Positions 1 through 8,830 are shown, counted from the stretch's first letter. The stretch: DNA of 64,000 nucleotides from Candidatus Methanomethylophilaceae archaeon (GCA_017519045.1 JAFWTC010000022.1:1-64000), one strand, 5' to 3'. The notes: generated from the sequence alone by a model not told the origin. Numbers and translations: made by a program.

Positions 1-20
1 AACAGAGGGAGGATAAGAAG

Positions 21-94
21 TAGCCTCGTGCAGATTCGAACTGCAGTCGCAGGATCCAGAGTCCCGCATGATTGACCACTACACTACGAGGCTA
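21..94 (-). tRNA. tRNA-Gln (CTG)
   Basis: Folds as a cloverleaf on the minus strand. The 7-bp acceptor stem pairs TAGCCTC with GAGGCTA, the T loop is GTTCGAATC, and the anticodon loop CTCTGGA gives anticodon CTG, reading CAG. No CCA is encoded. TATA-like AT-rich sequence lies about 15-40 bases upstream (about 107-130), between this gene and the proposed CGA end of the winged-helix gene at 140. With the standard code that protein gene would run through this promoter and 3 bases into the tRNA. Confidence 0.93.
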
Positions 95-139
95 TCGAAC
101 CACCCGATTTATTCCTCGTTCTAAAAGTTTTCTATCAGG

Positions 140-466
140 TCGGCTGTCGTCATCGGCCTGATAGTACTCGTCCAACGTGTTTTGCTCCTGGTCTCCGTCC
201 AGCACGGACTTGATTCTCTTCAAGAGGAACGCGACCTCCTTCCCCTTGTCCGTGAGCATGTATGTCGTCGCAGGGTGGGGCTTCTCGACTTCCAAGACGC
301 TCAGCAGTCCCGCATCCGCCAGCATCGACGCCCTCTTTTTGATCTTGTCGTATCCGCTGCTGACGCGGAGGAGCTCTTTGGAATGCACCTCCTTCTTGTC
401 GAGGACCAGCAGCATTATCCCGGCCAGGTCGCTCTCGCAGAACAGCCACTTGTAGTCCGTCGGCAT
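140..466 (-). CDS. winged-helix transcriptional regulator (second gene of pair)
   Basis: A 108-residue protein starting at ATG 466 behind a GGAGGGG ribosome-binding site. Residues about 10-85 have the winged-helix pattern: helices, then a wing with TTYMLTDKGKEVAFLL as in MarR/PadR-like archaeal regulators, followed by an acidic tail. It is probably a DNA-binding repressor co-transcribed with its paralog at 466-807; the two align along their length. The first in-frame CGA is at 140-142. The conventional stop (TAG) is at 92-94, inside the tRNA-Gln gene, and that longer reading would cross the tRNA promoter. Ligand and targets are unknown; the GTAC-centred dyads at 838-902 are candidate operators. 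Confidence 0.75.
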
Positions 467-807
467 CGTTCCCCTCCGGACACCAGGGCCCTGACGGTCT
501 CTTCCAGGTCGTCATTGTCGATGTCGAAGGTGCCTTCGACGCACCTCTCCACCACGGTCTCCAGCGCCGCTATGAACTTTCCCCGTTCGGTCAGGACGTA
601 GCTGAACGACAGGCGCGGGGATTCAGTGTGATCCTTGATTACGAGCCCCATCTCCGACATGCGGTCGAGAGCCTCCTTCCTGGTGGTGAAGTTCCTGACC
701 ACATCTTCCAGGTCGGCGAGATTGCAATCCCCCTTTTCCAGAAGGGCGACTAAAAGGCTCTATCCGTTCCTGTCCAGAGCGGGCTTCGATTGGGCGTCCC
801 TCATGCC
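466..807 (-). CDS. winged-helix regulator with in-frame TAG codon
   Basis: Reading from ATG 807 gives a 113-codon winged-helix protein, a paralog of the downstream gene, but codon 16 (760-762) is TAG. It falls in the first helix: DRNG, then TAG, then SLLVALLEKG, aligned with DLAGIMLLVL in the paralog. No ATG, GTG or TTG lies between the TAG and residue 36, so a downstream start would delete the first helices. In a pyrrolysine-using archaeon the TAG could be read through; otherwise this is a broken gene. The 3' end reads GAACGATGCC: a CGA overlapping the ATG of the next gene, where a TGATG stop-start overlap would be expected. The conventional stop would be at 415-417. Confidence 0.6.
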
Positions 808-837
808 TGGTTCTAAATTAGTCGCAATAATTAGTTA

Positions 838-902
838 TTTTTGTACAAAAAGTCATATAAATACAAATTTGTACGAAAGTACAAATCTGTAGTTAAGTAC
901 AG
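838..902. promoter_or_regulatory. three tandem GTAC-centred dyads, candidate operators
   Basis: An AT-rich intergenic stretch upstream of the winged-helix pair holds three adjacent inverted repeats: TTTTTGTACAAAAA (838-851, perfect palindrome), ATTTGTAC-GAAA-GTACAAAT (867-886, perfect 8-bp arms) and CTGTA-GTTAAG-TACAG (887-902). A TATA-like CATATAAATAC lies among them (854-865). The arrangement fits cooperative binding of dimeric winged-helix proteins, so autoregulation of the 466-807 operon is the simplest inference. Confidence 0.6.
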
Positions 903-948
903 TTTTGTATTCGGAAGGGAGGCGGGCGGGGGCCCGTCCGCCATGGTT

Positions 949-1575
949 TCACTGGATCGCTTTCTTGACCTTCTCGTAGATCTCGTCGATGGAGCCGACG
1001 CCGTCGATGGTGACCAGCTTCTTCTTGGCGTAGTAGTAGCCGACGAGGGGCATGGTCTTCTCGCGGTAGGTCCTGAGCCTGTTGAGCACGGTGGCCTCGG
1101 TGTCGTCGTCCCTCTGGTAGAGCTCCGATCCGCATTTGTCGCAGACCCCGTCCTTCTTGGGAGGGTTGTGGACCAGGTGGTAGACGGCGTTGCAGGAGGG
1201 GCAGGAGCGCCTCATGGTGATCCTCTTGATGAGCTCCTCGTCCGCCACATCGAGGTTCAGGGCGATGTCCACGTCCATCTGCTCGGCGAGGGCGTCGGCC
1301 TGCTCGAGGGTCCTGGGGAACCCGTCCAGGATGACCTTGCCGTTCGCGGCGGCCATCTTCTCCTTCATGAGGCCGATGATCAGGTCGTTGGGGACGAGGG
1401 CGCCGGCGTCCATGTAGGTCTTCGCCTTCTTGCCGAGCTCGGTCTGGTTCTTCACGGCCTCGCGGAGCATGTCCCCGGTGGACAGCTTCACGTATCCGAA
1501 TTCGGAGCACAGCTTCTCGCCCTGGGTGCCTTTTCCGGACCCCGGGGGGCCGAGGAGGACAATGGTGGATTTCAT
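949..1575 (-). CDS. adk: adenylate kinase
   Basis: A 208-residue adenylate kinase (ATP + AMP = 2 ADP). The P-loop GPPGSGKGT is at residues about 7-15 and the AMP-binding STGDMLR and DGFPRT motifs follow. The LID domain has a four-cysteine zinc site (CPSC...CDKC), as in bacterial-type long adenylate kinases, which are also found in Thermoplasmatota. Start at ATG 1575; an in-frame upstream extension lacks family similarity. A TATA element (GTTTATATATC) about 25-30 bases upstream suggests an almost leaderless mRNA. It ends with TGA, and none of its arginines uses CGA. Confidence 0.95.
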   Translation of the reverse strand: MKSTIVLLGPPGSGKGTQGEKLCSEFGYVKLSTGDMLREAVKNQTELGKKAKTYMDAGALVPNDLIIGLMKEKMAAANGKVILDGFPRTLEQADALAEQMDVDIALNLDVADEELIKRITMRRSCPSCNAVYHLVHNPPKKDGVCDKCGSELYQRDDDTEATVLNRLRTYREKTMPLVGYYYAKKKLVTIDGVGSIDEIYEKVKKAIQ

Positions 1576-1593
1576 GCTTCGCCGAGTTGGTTC

Positions 1594-1605
1594 TGATATA
1601 TAAAC
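1594..1605 (-). promoter_or_regulatory. TATA box of adk
   Basis: GTTTATATATC on the minus strand about 25 bases before the adk ATG, the spacing expected for a near-leaderless archaeal transcript. Confidence 0.6.
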
Positions 1606-1704
1606 TGTCGACGGCCGGCATTCCGCCGTCCGCATCCCGGAGGCGTCCGTCCACGGGGAATCACCTATATACGCTTTCAATCATGGGCACCAACAGGTGT
1701 TCCA

Positions 1705-3138
1705 ATGGAACAGGAGATAATCGACCAGATTGAGAGGATCGTCGGAAAGGAGGGCTATTCCGTCGAGCCCGCCGTCCTGTACACGTACGGCTTCGACGCC
1801 TCCATCTTCCACAAGACCCCCGACATGGTGGTCCAGCCCAGGACGACCGAGCAGGTCTCCGAGATCATGAAGATCGCCAGCAGGCACAAGATTCCCGTGG
1901 TCCCGAGGGGATCCGGGACAGGCCTCTGCGGATCCGCCGTGCCCATAAGGGGCGGGATAGTCATGGCCATGCAGAGGATGAACAAGATCAAGAGGATCAG
2001 CGTCGCGGACCTCTGGGTCGACGTAGAGGCGGGCTGCATCTACAACGACCTCAACGCGGAGCTCGCCAAGTACGGATTCTTCTTCCCCCCGTCCCCCGGC
2101 TCGGCCGAGGCATGCCAGATAGGCGGGATGGTGGCCACCAACGCATCCGGCATGCGCGCGGTGAAGTACGGCGCCACCAGGGACTTCGTCCTGGGGCTGA
2201 CGTTCGTGAAGGCCGACGGGGAGATAGTGCGCTGCGGGACCAGGACGATCAAGGACGCGTCCGGGTATCAGCTGGCCCGCCTCATGTGCGGCTCCGAGGG
2301 CACCTTGGGAGTGATCACGGAGGTGACCCTCAAGCTCACCACCAAGCCCAAGAAGTCCGCCTCCTGCCTGTGCGGGTTCAACACCGTGGAGGACGCGGGA
2401 AGGTGCATATCCGCCATAATCGCCAAGCCGCTGATCCCGGCATCCTGCGAGCTCATGGACAGCGTGAGCATAACCGCCGTGAACAAAGCCCGCGGGAATC
2501 CCCTTCCTTCGTGCGGGGCGCTGTGCATCGTGGAGGTCGACGGGGAGACCGACGAGATCATCGACAGGGACCTCGCGATAGTCAAGGAGGTCGCCGAGTC
2601 CGTCGGAGCCGTCTCCGTCACGCCCACGAAGGACAAGGGCCTGATCGCCCAGTGGACTGACGCCAGGAAGTCCGTCATGACCTCCCTGTCCGCCCTGAAG
2701 CCCGGATGCGCCTCGGTGTCCCTGGCCGACGACATGGGGGTCCCCGTGTCGCAGGTGCCCAAGGCTGTCAAGGCGTTCCAGGAGATCGCCGAGAAGTACG
2801 ACGTGACCATAGCGACCTACGGCCATGCCTCCGACGGCAACCTCCACACCAAGATGGTCATAGACCCCACGGACAAGGACGAGTGGGACAGGGGCGTCAA
2901 GGCCGTCAACGAGATCTTCGACGTCTGCGTCGAGCTCGGGGGAACCGTCACCGGCGAGCACGGGGTGGGAATCTCCAAGGCCCCCAACTACATGAAGGAG
3001 AGGGCTTCGGAGCTTTCGTCCATCAAGGCCATCAAGAAGGCGATGGATCCCGACAACATCCTGAACCCCGGGAAGCTCGAGCAGTGGGCCGGACCTTTCC
3101 TCGGGAACCTCAGGTACCCCTGCAAGGAATACATGTGA
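1705..3138 (+). CDS. FAD-linked oxidase (GlcD / D-lactate dehydrogenase family)
   Basis: A 477-residue FAD-linked oxidase. The PCMH-type FAD-binding domain (residues about 40-215) contains PRGSGTGLCGSA and the GGMVATNASG segment; the C-terminal oxidase domain has the metal-site HASDGNLH and a terminal TGEHGVG motif. These enzymes oxidise 2-hydroxy acids such as lactate or glycolate. A TATA element (CCTATATAC, about 1666) precedes the ATG. The gene ends in TGA followed by a G/C hairpin and T-rich run. The natural electron acceptor cannot be told from sequence; a CCG-domain partner such as the one at 46027 is possible but unlinked here. Confidence 0.88.
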   Translation: MEQEIIDQIERIVGKEGYSVEPAVLYTYGFDASIFHKTPDMVVQPRTTEQVSEIMKIASRHKIPVVPRGSGTGLCGSAVPIRGGIVMAMQRMNKIKRISVADLWVDVEAGCIYNDLNAELAKYGFFFPPSPGSAEACQIGGMVATNASGMRAVKYGATRDFVLGLTFVKADGEIVRCGTRTIKDASGYQLARLMCGSEGTLGVITEVTLKLTTKPKKSASCLCGFNTVEDAGRCISAIIAKPLIPASCELMDSVSITAVNKARGNPLPSCGALCIVEVDGETDEIIDRDLAIVKEVAESVGAVSVTPTKDKGLIAQWTDARKSVMTSLSALKPGCASVSLADDMGVPVSQVPKAVKAFQEIAEKYDVTIATYGHASDGNLHTKMVIDPTDKDEWDRGVKAVNEIFDVCVELGGTVTGEHGVGISKAPNYMKERASELSSIKAIKKAMDPDNILNPGKLEQWAGPFLGNLRYPCKEYM

Positions 3139-3164
3139 GGGGGAATCCCCCCTCCAAACCTTTT
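3138..3164 (+). terminator. hairpin terminator after FAD-linked oxidase
   Basis: GGGGGAATCCCCCC hairpin followed by CCTTTTC, directly after the TGA of the oxidase gene. Confidence 0.55.
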
Positions 3165-3177
3165 CAAGCATTTTTGT

Positions 3178-3861
3178 TCAAATCGTGTAATAGAAGCTCA
3201 TGCGCATGAGGGCGATGAACTCGATGGCGCACACGGCGATCCCGGCGATCCAGATCCAGACGTTCCACTTGATGACCTTGGAGCCGTCCAGCGGAGGGAT
3301 CGGGATGAGGTTGAACAGGCCGAGGGAGGCGTTCAGGCTCGCGAGGAGGTAGAACGGCACGACCCAGACGCTTCCGTTCACCAGAAGGCTTCCGGCAAGG
3401 CCGACCGCCGCGAACACCATGTTCACCGCGGGCCCTGCTATGCTTATCTTCCCGTTGGTCTTGTTGTCCAGGTCTCCGGCGATCATGACCGCTCCAGGGG
3501 CGGCGAACAGGAATCCCGCCAGGGAGAGGACCAGCGTGAAGGCGAGGCCGGCGGGGAACATGCGGTATTCCGACCAGTATCCGCTTTTCTGGGCGGTGAT
3601 CTTGTGCCCCATCTCGTGGAGCAGGAAGCTTACCACCACCAGTCCGACGCAGGCGAGGAAGAGCCCGACGTAGGCCATGGCCCCCTCCCCGAACGTTGTC
3701 CGGAAGGCGGTCAGTATGAACGTGTTGTTCCTCGTCGCGAACATCAGCATGAACGCCAGGGACAGAACCGCCACGGAGATGGAGATGTCCCTGATCTCCG
3801 TCCTGCTGAAGCGTCCCGACGAAACCTTCCTGCCGAAATCCATGCGTGCCGATTCATTCAC
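3178..3861 (-). CDS. M50 (site-2 protease-like) membrane metallopeptidase
   Basis: A 227-residue multi-pass membrane protein. HEMGH (residues about 85-89) is the zinc-binding HExxH within a transmembrane helix, and NLIPIPPLDG (about 184-193) supplies the conserved NPxPPLDG-like third ligand motif of site-2 protease family M50. It probably cleaves membrane-anchored substrates within the bilayer. It is convergent with the oxidase gene and divergent from the gene at 3938. It ends with TGA and has no CGA codon. The substrate is unknown. Confidence 0.88.
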   Translation of the reverse strand: MNESARMDFGRKVSSGRFSRTEIRDISISVAVLSLAFMLMFATRNNTFILTAFRTTFGEGAMAYVGLFLACVGLVVVSFLLHEMGHKITAQKSGYWSEYRMFPAGLAFTLVLSLAGFLFAAPGAVMIAGDLDNKTNGKISIAGPAVNMVFAAVGLAGSLLVNGSVWVVPFYLLASLNASLGLFNLIPIPPLDGSKVIKWNVWIWIAGIAVCAIEFIALMRMSFYYTI

Positions 3862-3937
3862 TCATAGATAAAATCTGATATCCCGTCCCGTCCGGTTTGA
3901 TATACGTCGAGGGGCATATTCCCGGCGGTGCTTCGCA

Positions 3938-5863
3938 TTGTCCCAGAGAAACGTCGCTAACGGAAAGGTCCCCGCCGCATGGTGCGACTCCTGCGGCACC
4001 ATTCTTCTCGGAGACCGTTGCTCCGTCTGCGGCTCGTCCGGAAGGGAGTTCGAGATCAACAGCCCCGGAGACGTCAGGCCGTGCATGGGGGACAGCGTAG
4101 ACATGGTCCTCGGCCTTTTCAGCGAGGCGTTCGGCACGGACTCCCCGCTGAGGGGAAAGGCGATGTTCCTCAACAAGGTCCCCGGCGAGGATCGCGCCGA
4201 CGAGGTCGTCGCATTCGGTGCGGTCATAGCCGTCGTCAGGTTCGACCTCAGGCTGGACCGCATGGTCCTTGACCTCAGGCAGGCGGGCGCGGAGCTCTTC
4301 TCGGAGGAGGCCGTCAAGGGGGTGGTGCGCTTCGCAGGGATGTCCGGACACCTGAAAGGGAAGGCCATCCCGGGGCAGAACGTCACCGAGTGCATCGGGG
4401 AGTTCCGGGAGGGCGCCCCGCTGATACTCAAGAAGGGGTCCAAGATAGGGGCCGGGGTCGCGCTGGCATCCTCCGAGGGAATCAGGGATGCGGAGAAGGC
4501 CGTGAGGATCCGCGACATAGCCGTGCCTGAATGGACATTCGAATCCAAAGACGCGGACTTGTCCGATTTCGTGAGGTGCAACAGGGACCACGTCCGCCGC
4601 CTCGCCCGCCGTGGGGTCAGGGAGATAAAGGAGTTCATGAAGGGCTCCTGCGGAGGCCTCCCCGTCACGGTCTCATTCTCGGGCGGGAAGGACTCCCTCG
4701 CGGCCTACGGGCTCGCCCGCGAGGCGGTCGGAGACCTGGACCTGATGTATCTGGACACGGGGCTCGAGTTCCCCGAGACCGTCGGGTACGTCCGCCGCTT
4801 CGTCGAGAAGGAGGGCAGGAGGCTCCATGTCGCGTCCGGAGGCGACGGGTTCTGGAGCAACGTGGACGCGTTCGGGCCGCCGGCGAAGGATTTCAGATGG
4901 TGCTGCAAGGTCTGCAAGCTGGGCCCGGTCACGTCGATGATAGAGTCGGATTTCCCGAAGGGCACCGTCACCGTGGAGGGTAACCGCTGGCTGGAGTCCT
5001 ACGCCCGCTCGGGGATAGGCTTCGTCACCAGGAACCCTTTCGTCCCCAACCAGGTCAACTTGAATCCGATACGCTCGTGGCGCGCCGCGGACGTGTGGGC
5101 GTACATCCTCTATTCCGGCCTGGAATACAATCCGCTCTACGACAAGGACTTCGAGAGGATCGGGTGCTATCTGTGCCCCTCGTGCCTGTCCAGCGAGTGG
5201 AGGAACACCGGGAGGATACATCCCGAGCTGTATTCCCGTTGGGAGGATTACCTGAAGGATTACGCGAGGAGGTCCGGCCTCTCGGACGATTACGTCCGCA
5301 TGGGGTTCTGGAGGTGGAAGGTCCTTCCGCCCAAGATGGTCCAGCTGGCCGGGGACATGAACGTCAAGGCGGTTCCGGAATCGGGTTCCGGACCCTCGAT
5401 GGACGTCTTGAAAGGTGCCTCCCCATGCGCCGCCGGAGGGTACTCCGTCGAGGCGGTCGTCCACGTCAGGAGGAGCAGGGACTTCTCATACGTCGAGGAC
5501 GCGCTGCGCACGTTCGGGGACACCAAGTACTCCCCGGACTACGAGATCGCCATGCTCAGGACCCCCATAGGAAGGGCCAAGCTGTTCGGAGGAGGGCAGG
5601 TGTCCGTGACCGCCCCGGACGCGGGGAAGGCCAGGGAGGTCTTCTCGATGGCGGTCAAGGCGCTGGTCAGGGTGCAGATGTGCACCGAGTGCGGGATTTG
5701 CGCTAAGAGCTGTCGCAGGCGCGCCATCAGGATATCCGGCGGGATGAGGGTAGACCCCGATAGGTGCACCGCATGCGGCCGCTGCGAGGAGTCCTGCATG
5801 GTAATGCATTATTACGACAAGCTCATGGGCGGGACCTCGGGCGGTAAGGGTAAAATACGGCGA
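3938..5863 (+). CDS. PUA / PAPS-reductase-family / ferredoxin protein
   Basis: A 641-residue protein. In order: an N-terminal zinc ribbon (WCDSCGTIL...CSVCGSS, residues about 16-38), a PUA-like domain (about 110-190, ending ILKKGSKIGAGVALA), a PAPS-reductase/ATP-PPase domain with PP-loop SFSGGKDS (about 246) and several Cys motifs, and a two-cluster ferredoxin domain (CTECGICAKSC, CTACGRCEESC; about 585-625). Homologs occur in many methanogens; an RNA- or sulfur-related redox role is inferred, not shown. Start is TTG 3938, since no in-frame ATG precedes the zinc ribbon. The frame reaches two CGA codons in tandem at 5861-5866 and then, without a conventional stop, the membrane protein starting at ATG 5879. 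I read the first CGA as the stop. Confidence 0.8.
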
Positions 5864-5878
5864 CGATGTGGGCTTGGC

Positions 5879-6595
5879 ATGGATCTGATCTTCGGCCTCG
5901 CCATGGTCCTCGGGATAGGCCCCGCGCTGGCTCTCATGTACCTAGTGGTCAGGAACTATACTTATCCCAGGGTGGAGCAGCCGTTCTTCAGCGACCCCGC
6001 CTTCTTCGGCCTGTTCGTGGTCGGGCTGGTGATAGGCTCCGTTCTGTTTCTCGCGCTGACGACGTTCAGGTTCGCGTCGAACCCCATATACATGGTCCTG
6101 TTCGCGGCCGTCGAGATGATGGCCATACTGGTCGTCATGAACCTCCGGAGGTTCCGCGGCAAGTCCGACTCCGTGTTCTACGGGTACGGCCTGGGCCTCG
6201 GGATGGCCAGCGGCCTCGCGACCGGCATATGCTTCGTCACGGCGAACGCCGCCGAGTCGTTCGACGCCTCCGCGGTGGCCATCGTAGCGATATCCGTGTC
6301 GCTCTCCCTGATCCTCGGGGCCAGCGCCACCGACGTCGGGGAGGGGATAGCCAGAAACTACCCCAACCAGTACCTCCTGAAGGGGCTGATCCCGCTGGTG
6401 GCGTACAACCTGCTTCTGACCGTCGCCCTTCACGGAGGGGAGATGGGAGGCGTGATCGTGTACTACGCCTGCCTCGTCCTCATGGTGGTAATCTCGGCGC
6501 TCTACTTCTACCGCAACATGTACGTCAGGCTTCCCGGCGTCGTGAGGGACGTCCTCAAGATGGAGGGGAAGAAGCGCGACGTGCCCGGAAGGCGA
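5879..6595 (+). CDS. multi-pass membrane protein of unknown function
   Basis: A 238-residue very hydrophobic protein with about seven predicted membrane segments, starting at ATG 5879 (MDLIFGLAMVLGIGP). With the standard code it has no stop of its own: it is in frame with the reductase upstream and runs on to a TAG at 7055-7057 through 450 bases antisense to the zinc-ribbon gene. The only in-frame CGA after its start and before that run-on is at 6593-6595, 3 bases short of the convergent gene's end at 6599. It resembles PrsW-like membrane proteins in length and topology, but I see no catalytic EExxK motif and assign no function. Confidence 0.7.
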
Positions 6596-6598
6596 CGC

Positions 6599-7036
6599 TC
6601 AGGCCTTGTACCTGCCGGGCCTGACCTCGATGATCAGGCACCGGTCCAGCATCGCCGAGACCATCTTCTCCGCCTTGTCTCCGGCGATCTCGCGGACGTC
6701 CTCCATGGTGAACTCTCCCTTGAGCTCCGTGAGCCCCTCCGCGAGGATCTCCATCTTGGTCTCCAGCCCGGAGCAGCGCTCGTACCTGTAGACGAGCGTG
6801 GAATGGGGGTCCGCCTCGGCGATGCGCCCTTTCTTCGCGGAGGCGTCGTGAGGGACGAACCCGGACGCCTGCGCCAAGGCCTCCCTCACCGCCCCCTGGT
6901 CGTTGGATGTGAAGTATACCGTGGCCGCGGAGCTGTCCAGAGGGGTTCCGCAGTAGGGGCACCTGCTCGTCTTCTTCGACAGGTCCACGACCCTGGGGCG
7001 TCCGCACGACTCGCACTTGCACAGGCCGTAGGTCAT
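6599..7036 (-). CDS. zinc-ribbon protein, conserved archaeal hypothetical
   Basis: A 145-residue protein. The N-terminal zinc ribbon CKCESC...CPYCGTPL (residues about 6-32) is followed by an acidic helical domain and a short basic C-terminus. It resembles small archaeal DUF1922/DUF5817-type zinc-ribbon proteins that may bind nucleic acid; no activity can be assigned. Its ATG lies 4 bases after the proposed CGA stop of pdaD, so the two are probably co-transcribed. It ends in TGA at 6599. Confidence 0.75.
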   Translation of the reverse strand: MTYGLCKCESCGRPRVVDLSKKTSRCPYCGTPLDSSAATVYFTSNDQGAVREALAQASGFVPHDASAKKGRIAEADPHSTLVYRYERCSGLETKMEILAEGLTELKGEFTMEDVREIAGDKAEKMVSAMLDRCLIIEVRPGRYKA

Positions 7037-7040
7037 CAGA

Positions 7041-7514
7041 TCGCCTGTACTCGCTGAATACGAGCGCGGCCAGGCAGCATCCGTAATGGTCCATGGGGAT
7101 GGACAGCTCCTCGGTCAGGAACCGGGTCTCCTCGAACTCGGTCCTCCTCACGCGGGCCATCTCCGCCATCTTCCATCCCAGGATCTCCTTGAGGGACTCC
7201 GCCGAGCCGTGTATGTGGCCCTCGGCGACGTATCCTCCCTTCCCGTCCTTGCGGTACGCGTAGGCGATCCCGGCGGATATCGTCTCCCCCTCGCATCCGC
7301 GCATCTGGGCGAGGACGCAGTGGGTGACGGCGCCCATGGGCATCTTCTTCATCTCGGTCATCTCGGCGCCCTCCGGTATCACCGAGGACACCGACACCAG
7401 GTTCTGCTCGCCTATGCCGGCTTTGATGAGCGCTATGTCGAAGGCGTTGAGGTCGGAGACCTCGCTCACCGCGGAACTGCTGGTGATGAAGAATCTAGAG
7501 GGCACGAGCTCCAT
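7041..7514 (-). CDS. pdaD: pyruvoyl-dependent arginine decarboxylase
   Basis: A 157-residue PdaD-family proenzyme. It cleaves itself at a Ser-Ser pair (SVSS/VIPEGAE; residues 43-44) to form the pyruvoyl group that decarboxylates arginine to agmatine for polyamine synthesis. The SSSAVSE N-terminus, DLNAFD and the GCCLAALVF C-terminal strand are typical. The family normally ends within a few residues of that strand, and the first in-frame CGA (7041-7043) comes right after SEYR, 4 bases before the ATG of the zinc-ribbon gene. Conventional reading runs to 6555, about 160 residues of antisense-like sequence. Confidence 0.85.
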
Positions 7515-7633
7515 GGTGATGCCAACGGCAGGACGTTATTATCCTTGTCGGTCGCAGACGCCTCCGCCTCCGAAGCATCGGCACAGTGCTTTTTGAAGGT
7601 TAATTATAAATTTCCGGCATCCGTCTTGCAACC

Positions 7634-8008
7634 ATGGCAGATGACAAGTCTCGTCCATTGCTCATAACGATCATCGCTATACTATACTTCATCGCAGGAG
7701 TTCTGGGTGTCTTGGCAGGCATCCTGCTGTTGGTAGGCGGTGCCGCTGTCGGCGAACTGGCGCTGGGAGGAATGACCGGCGGTATTCTGGTGGTCATGGG
7801 CCTTATAAACCTGGTCATAGCAGGAGGATTCTGGAACGGCTGGAAGGCCATCTGGTATCTTGCAGTGATCTTCGGGTTCATCTCGATCATCCTTTGCGTG
7901 GTCGGCCTGTTCACCACCGGCGGCGTGTCGATCGTGGGCCTCATAATACAGGCTCTGCTCCTGTACTACATGTTCAGGCCCAACGTCAAGGAGTTCTTCG
8001 GAATCTGA
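7634..8008 (+). CDS. small four-helix membrane protein
   Basis: A 124-residue hydrophobic protein with four predicted transmembrane helices (about 9-35, 44-63, 72-90 and 97-115) and a short cytoplasmic-looking C-terminus. Glycine-rich helices resemble DUF-type archaeal integral membrane proteins. It ends with TGA and is followed by a G/C hairpin shared with the convergent PAC2 gene. No function can be assigned. Confidence 0.75.
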   Translation: MADDKSRPLLITIIAILYFIAGVLGVLAGILLLVGGAAVGELALGGMTGGILVVMGLINLVIAGGFWNGWKAIWYLAVIFGFISIILCVVGLFTTGGVSIVGLIIQALLLYYMFRPNVKEFFGI

Positions 8009-8015
8009 AGGACCG

Positions 8016-8050
8016 GAAACGGGGGGAAGGCCCCCATCTTTAATCTTTTC
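8016..8050. terminator. shared terminator hairpin between convergent genes
   Basis: GGGGGGAAGGCCCCC followed by ATCTTTAATCTTTT, in the 46-base gap between two convergent genes. Confidence 0.45.
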
Positions 8051-8054
8051 CGGG

Positions 8055-8780
8055 TCAGCCGTAGAAGGGCGAGTCGTCCACGGGCTGTTCCGGCGCCGTC
8101 AGGCGCTTGTTGATCTCCTCGGCCTCCTTCAGGAGCATGGACGTCCCGACCTTGAGCCCCGGGACTATCTTCGACATGGGCCCCATGACCTCGGCGGCGG
8201 ATCCCGGGTCGGGTATGCTCTGGTTCCCAGGAACCATTATGGAGATCACGCTGAACCCCGCCAGCGGCCCGTCGTAGAGCATGACTCCGGTGGTGCCGCG
8301 GACCATGCCGCTCTCCATCCTCGGGAGCCTTCCCTTCTTGATCATCTCGGCGGCGGACGGCCCCGAGCCGCACGCGCTCATCTTGTCGTCCTGGCTCATG
8401 CGGGGGACCCCTTCGAGGCACACGATCTCCTCGGTGCCTATGGAGCGCAGATAGTCCATGATCTCGTGGGCGACCTCGTAGCACTGGTCCGGCTTGGGGG
8501 CGTATTCCGAGAGGCAGACGACCACGTCCTTGCCCTTCTTGCCCCTCTTCTCCTTAGCCTTGTGCCCGTAGATCCTTATCGGCGGATAGGCGGAGCCTTC
8601 GTATATGAAGCAGTAAGGCGGCAGGTCGGACCCGGAAATCCCGGCGACGACCTTCATCTTCAGCTGCGACACGTAGTAGTTGGCCGCGATGGAGCTGACC
8701 AGCCCGCTGCTTGGAAAACCGACGATCGCGACAGGGCTTTCCAGTTCCATGTCGGCATATCTGACGGTCCTTATCATCAT
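8055..8780 (-). CDS. PAC2-family protein (proteasome assembly chaperone family)
   Basis: A 241-residue PAC2-family protein. The N-terminal VAIVGFPSSGLVSSIAANY and the following Rossmann-like segments match archaeal homologs of the proteasome assembly chaperone PAC2; YVPxxMxEx-like LEGVPRM and PGNQSI are also recognisable. In archaea the family is thought to help proteasome assembly, but direct evidence varies by lineage. It is divergent from the M16 peptidase gene, with an AT-rich promoter region between them. It ends with TGA. Confidence 0.8.
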   Translation of the reverse strand: MMIRTVRYADMELESPVAIVGFPSSGLVSSIAANYYVSQLKMKVVAGISGSDLPPYCFIYEGSAYPPIRIYGHKAKEKRGKKGKDVVVCLSEYAPKPDQCYEVAHEIMDYLRSIGTEEIVCLEGVPRMSQDDKMSACGSGPSAAEMIKKGRLPRMESGMVRGTTGVMLYDGPLAGFSVISIMVPGNQSIPDPGSAAEVMGPMSKIVPGLKVGTSMLLKEAEEINKRLTAPEQPVDDSPFYG

Positions 8781-8830
8781 GGCTCCGGGAACACGCTAAA
8801 TGTAATAATGTGTTTCGCGGTCGCCCTCGC

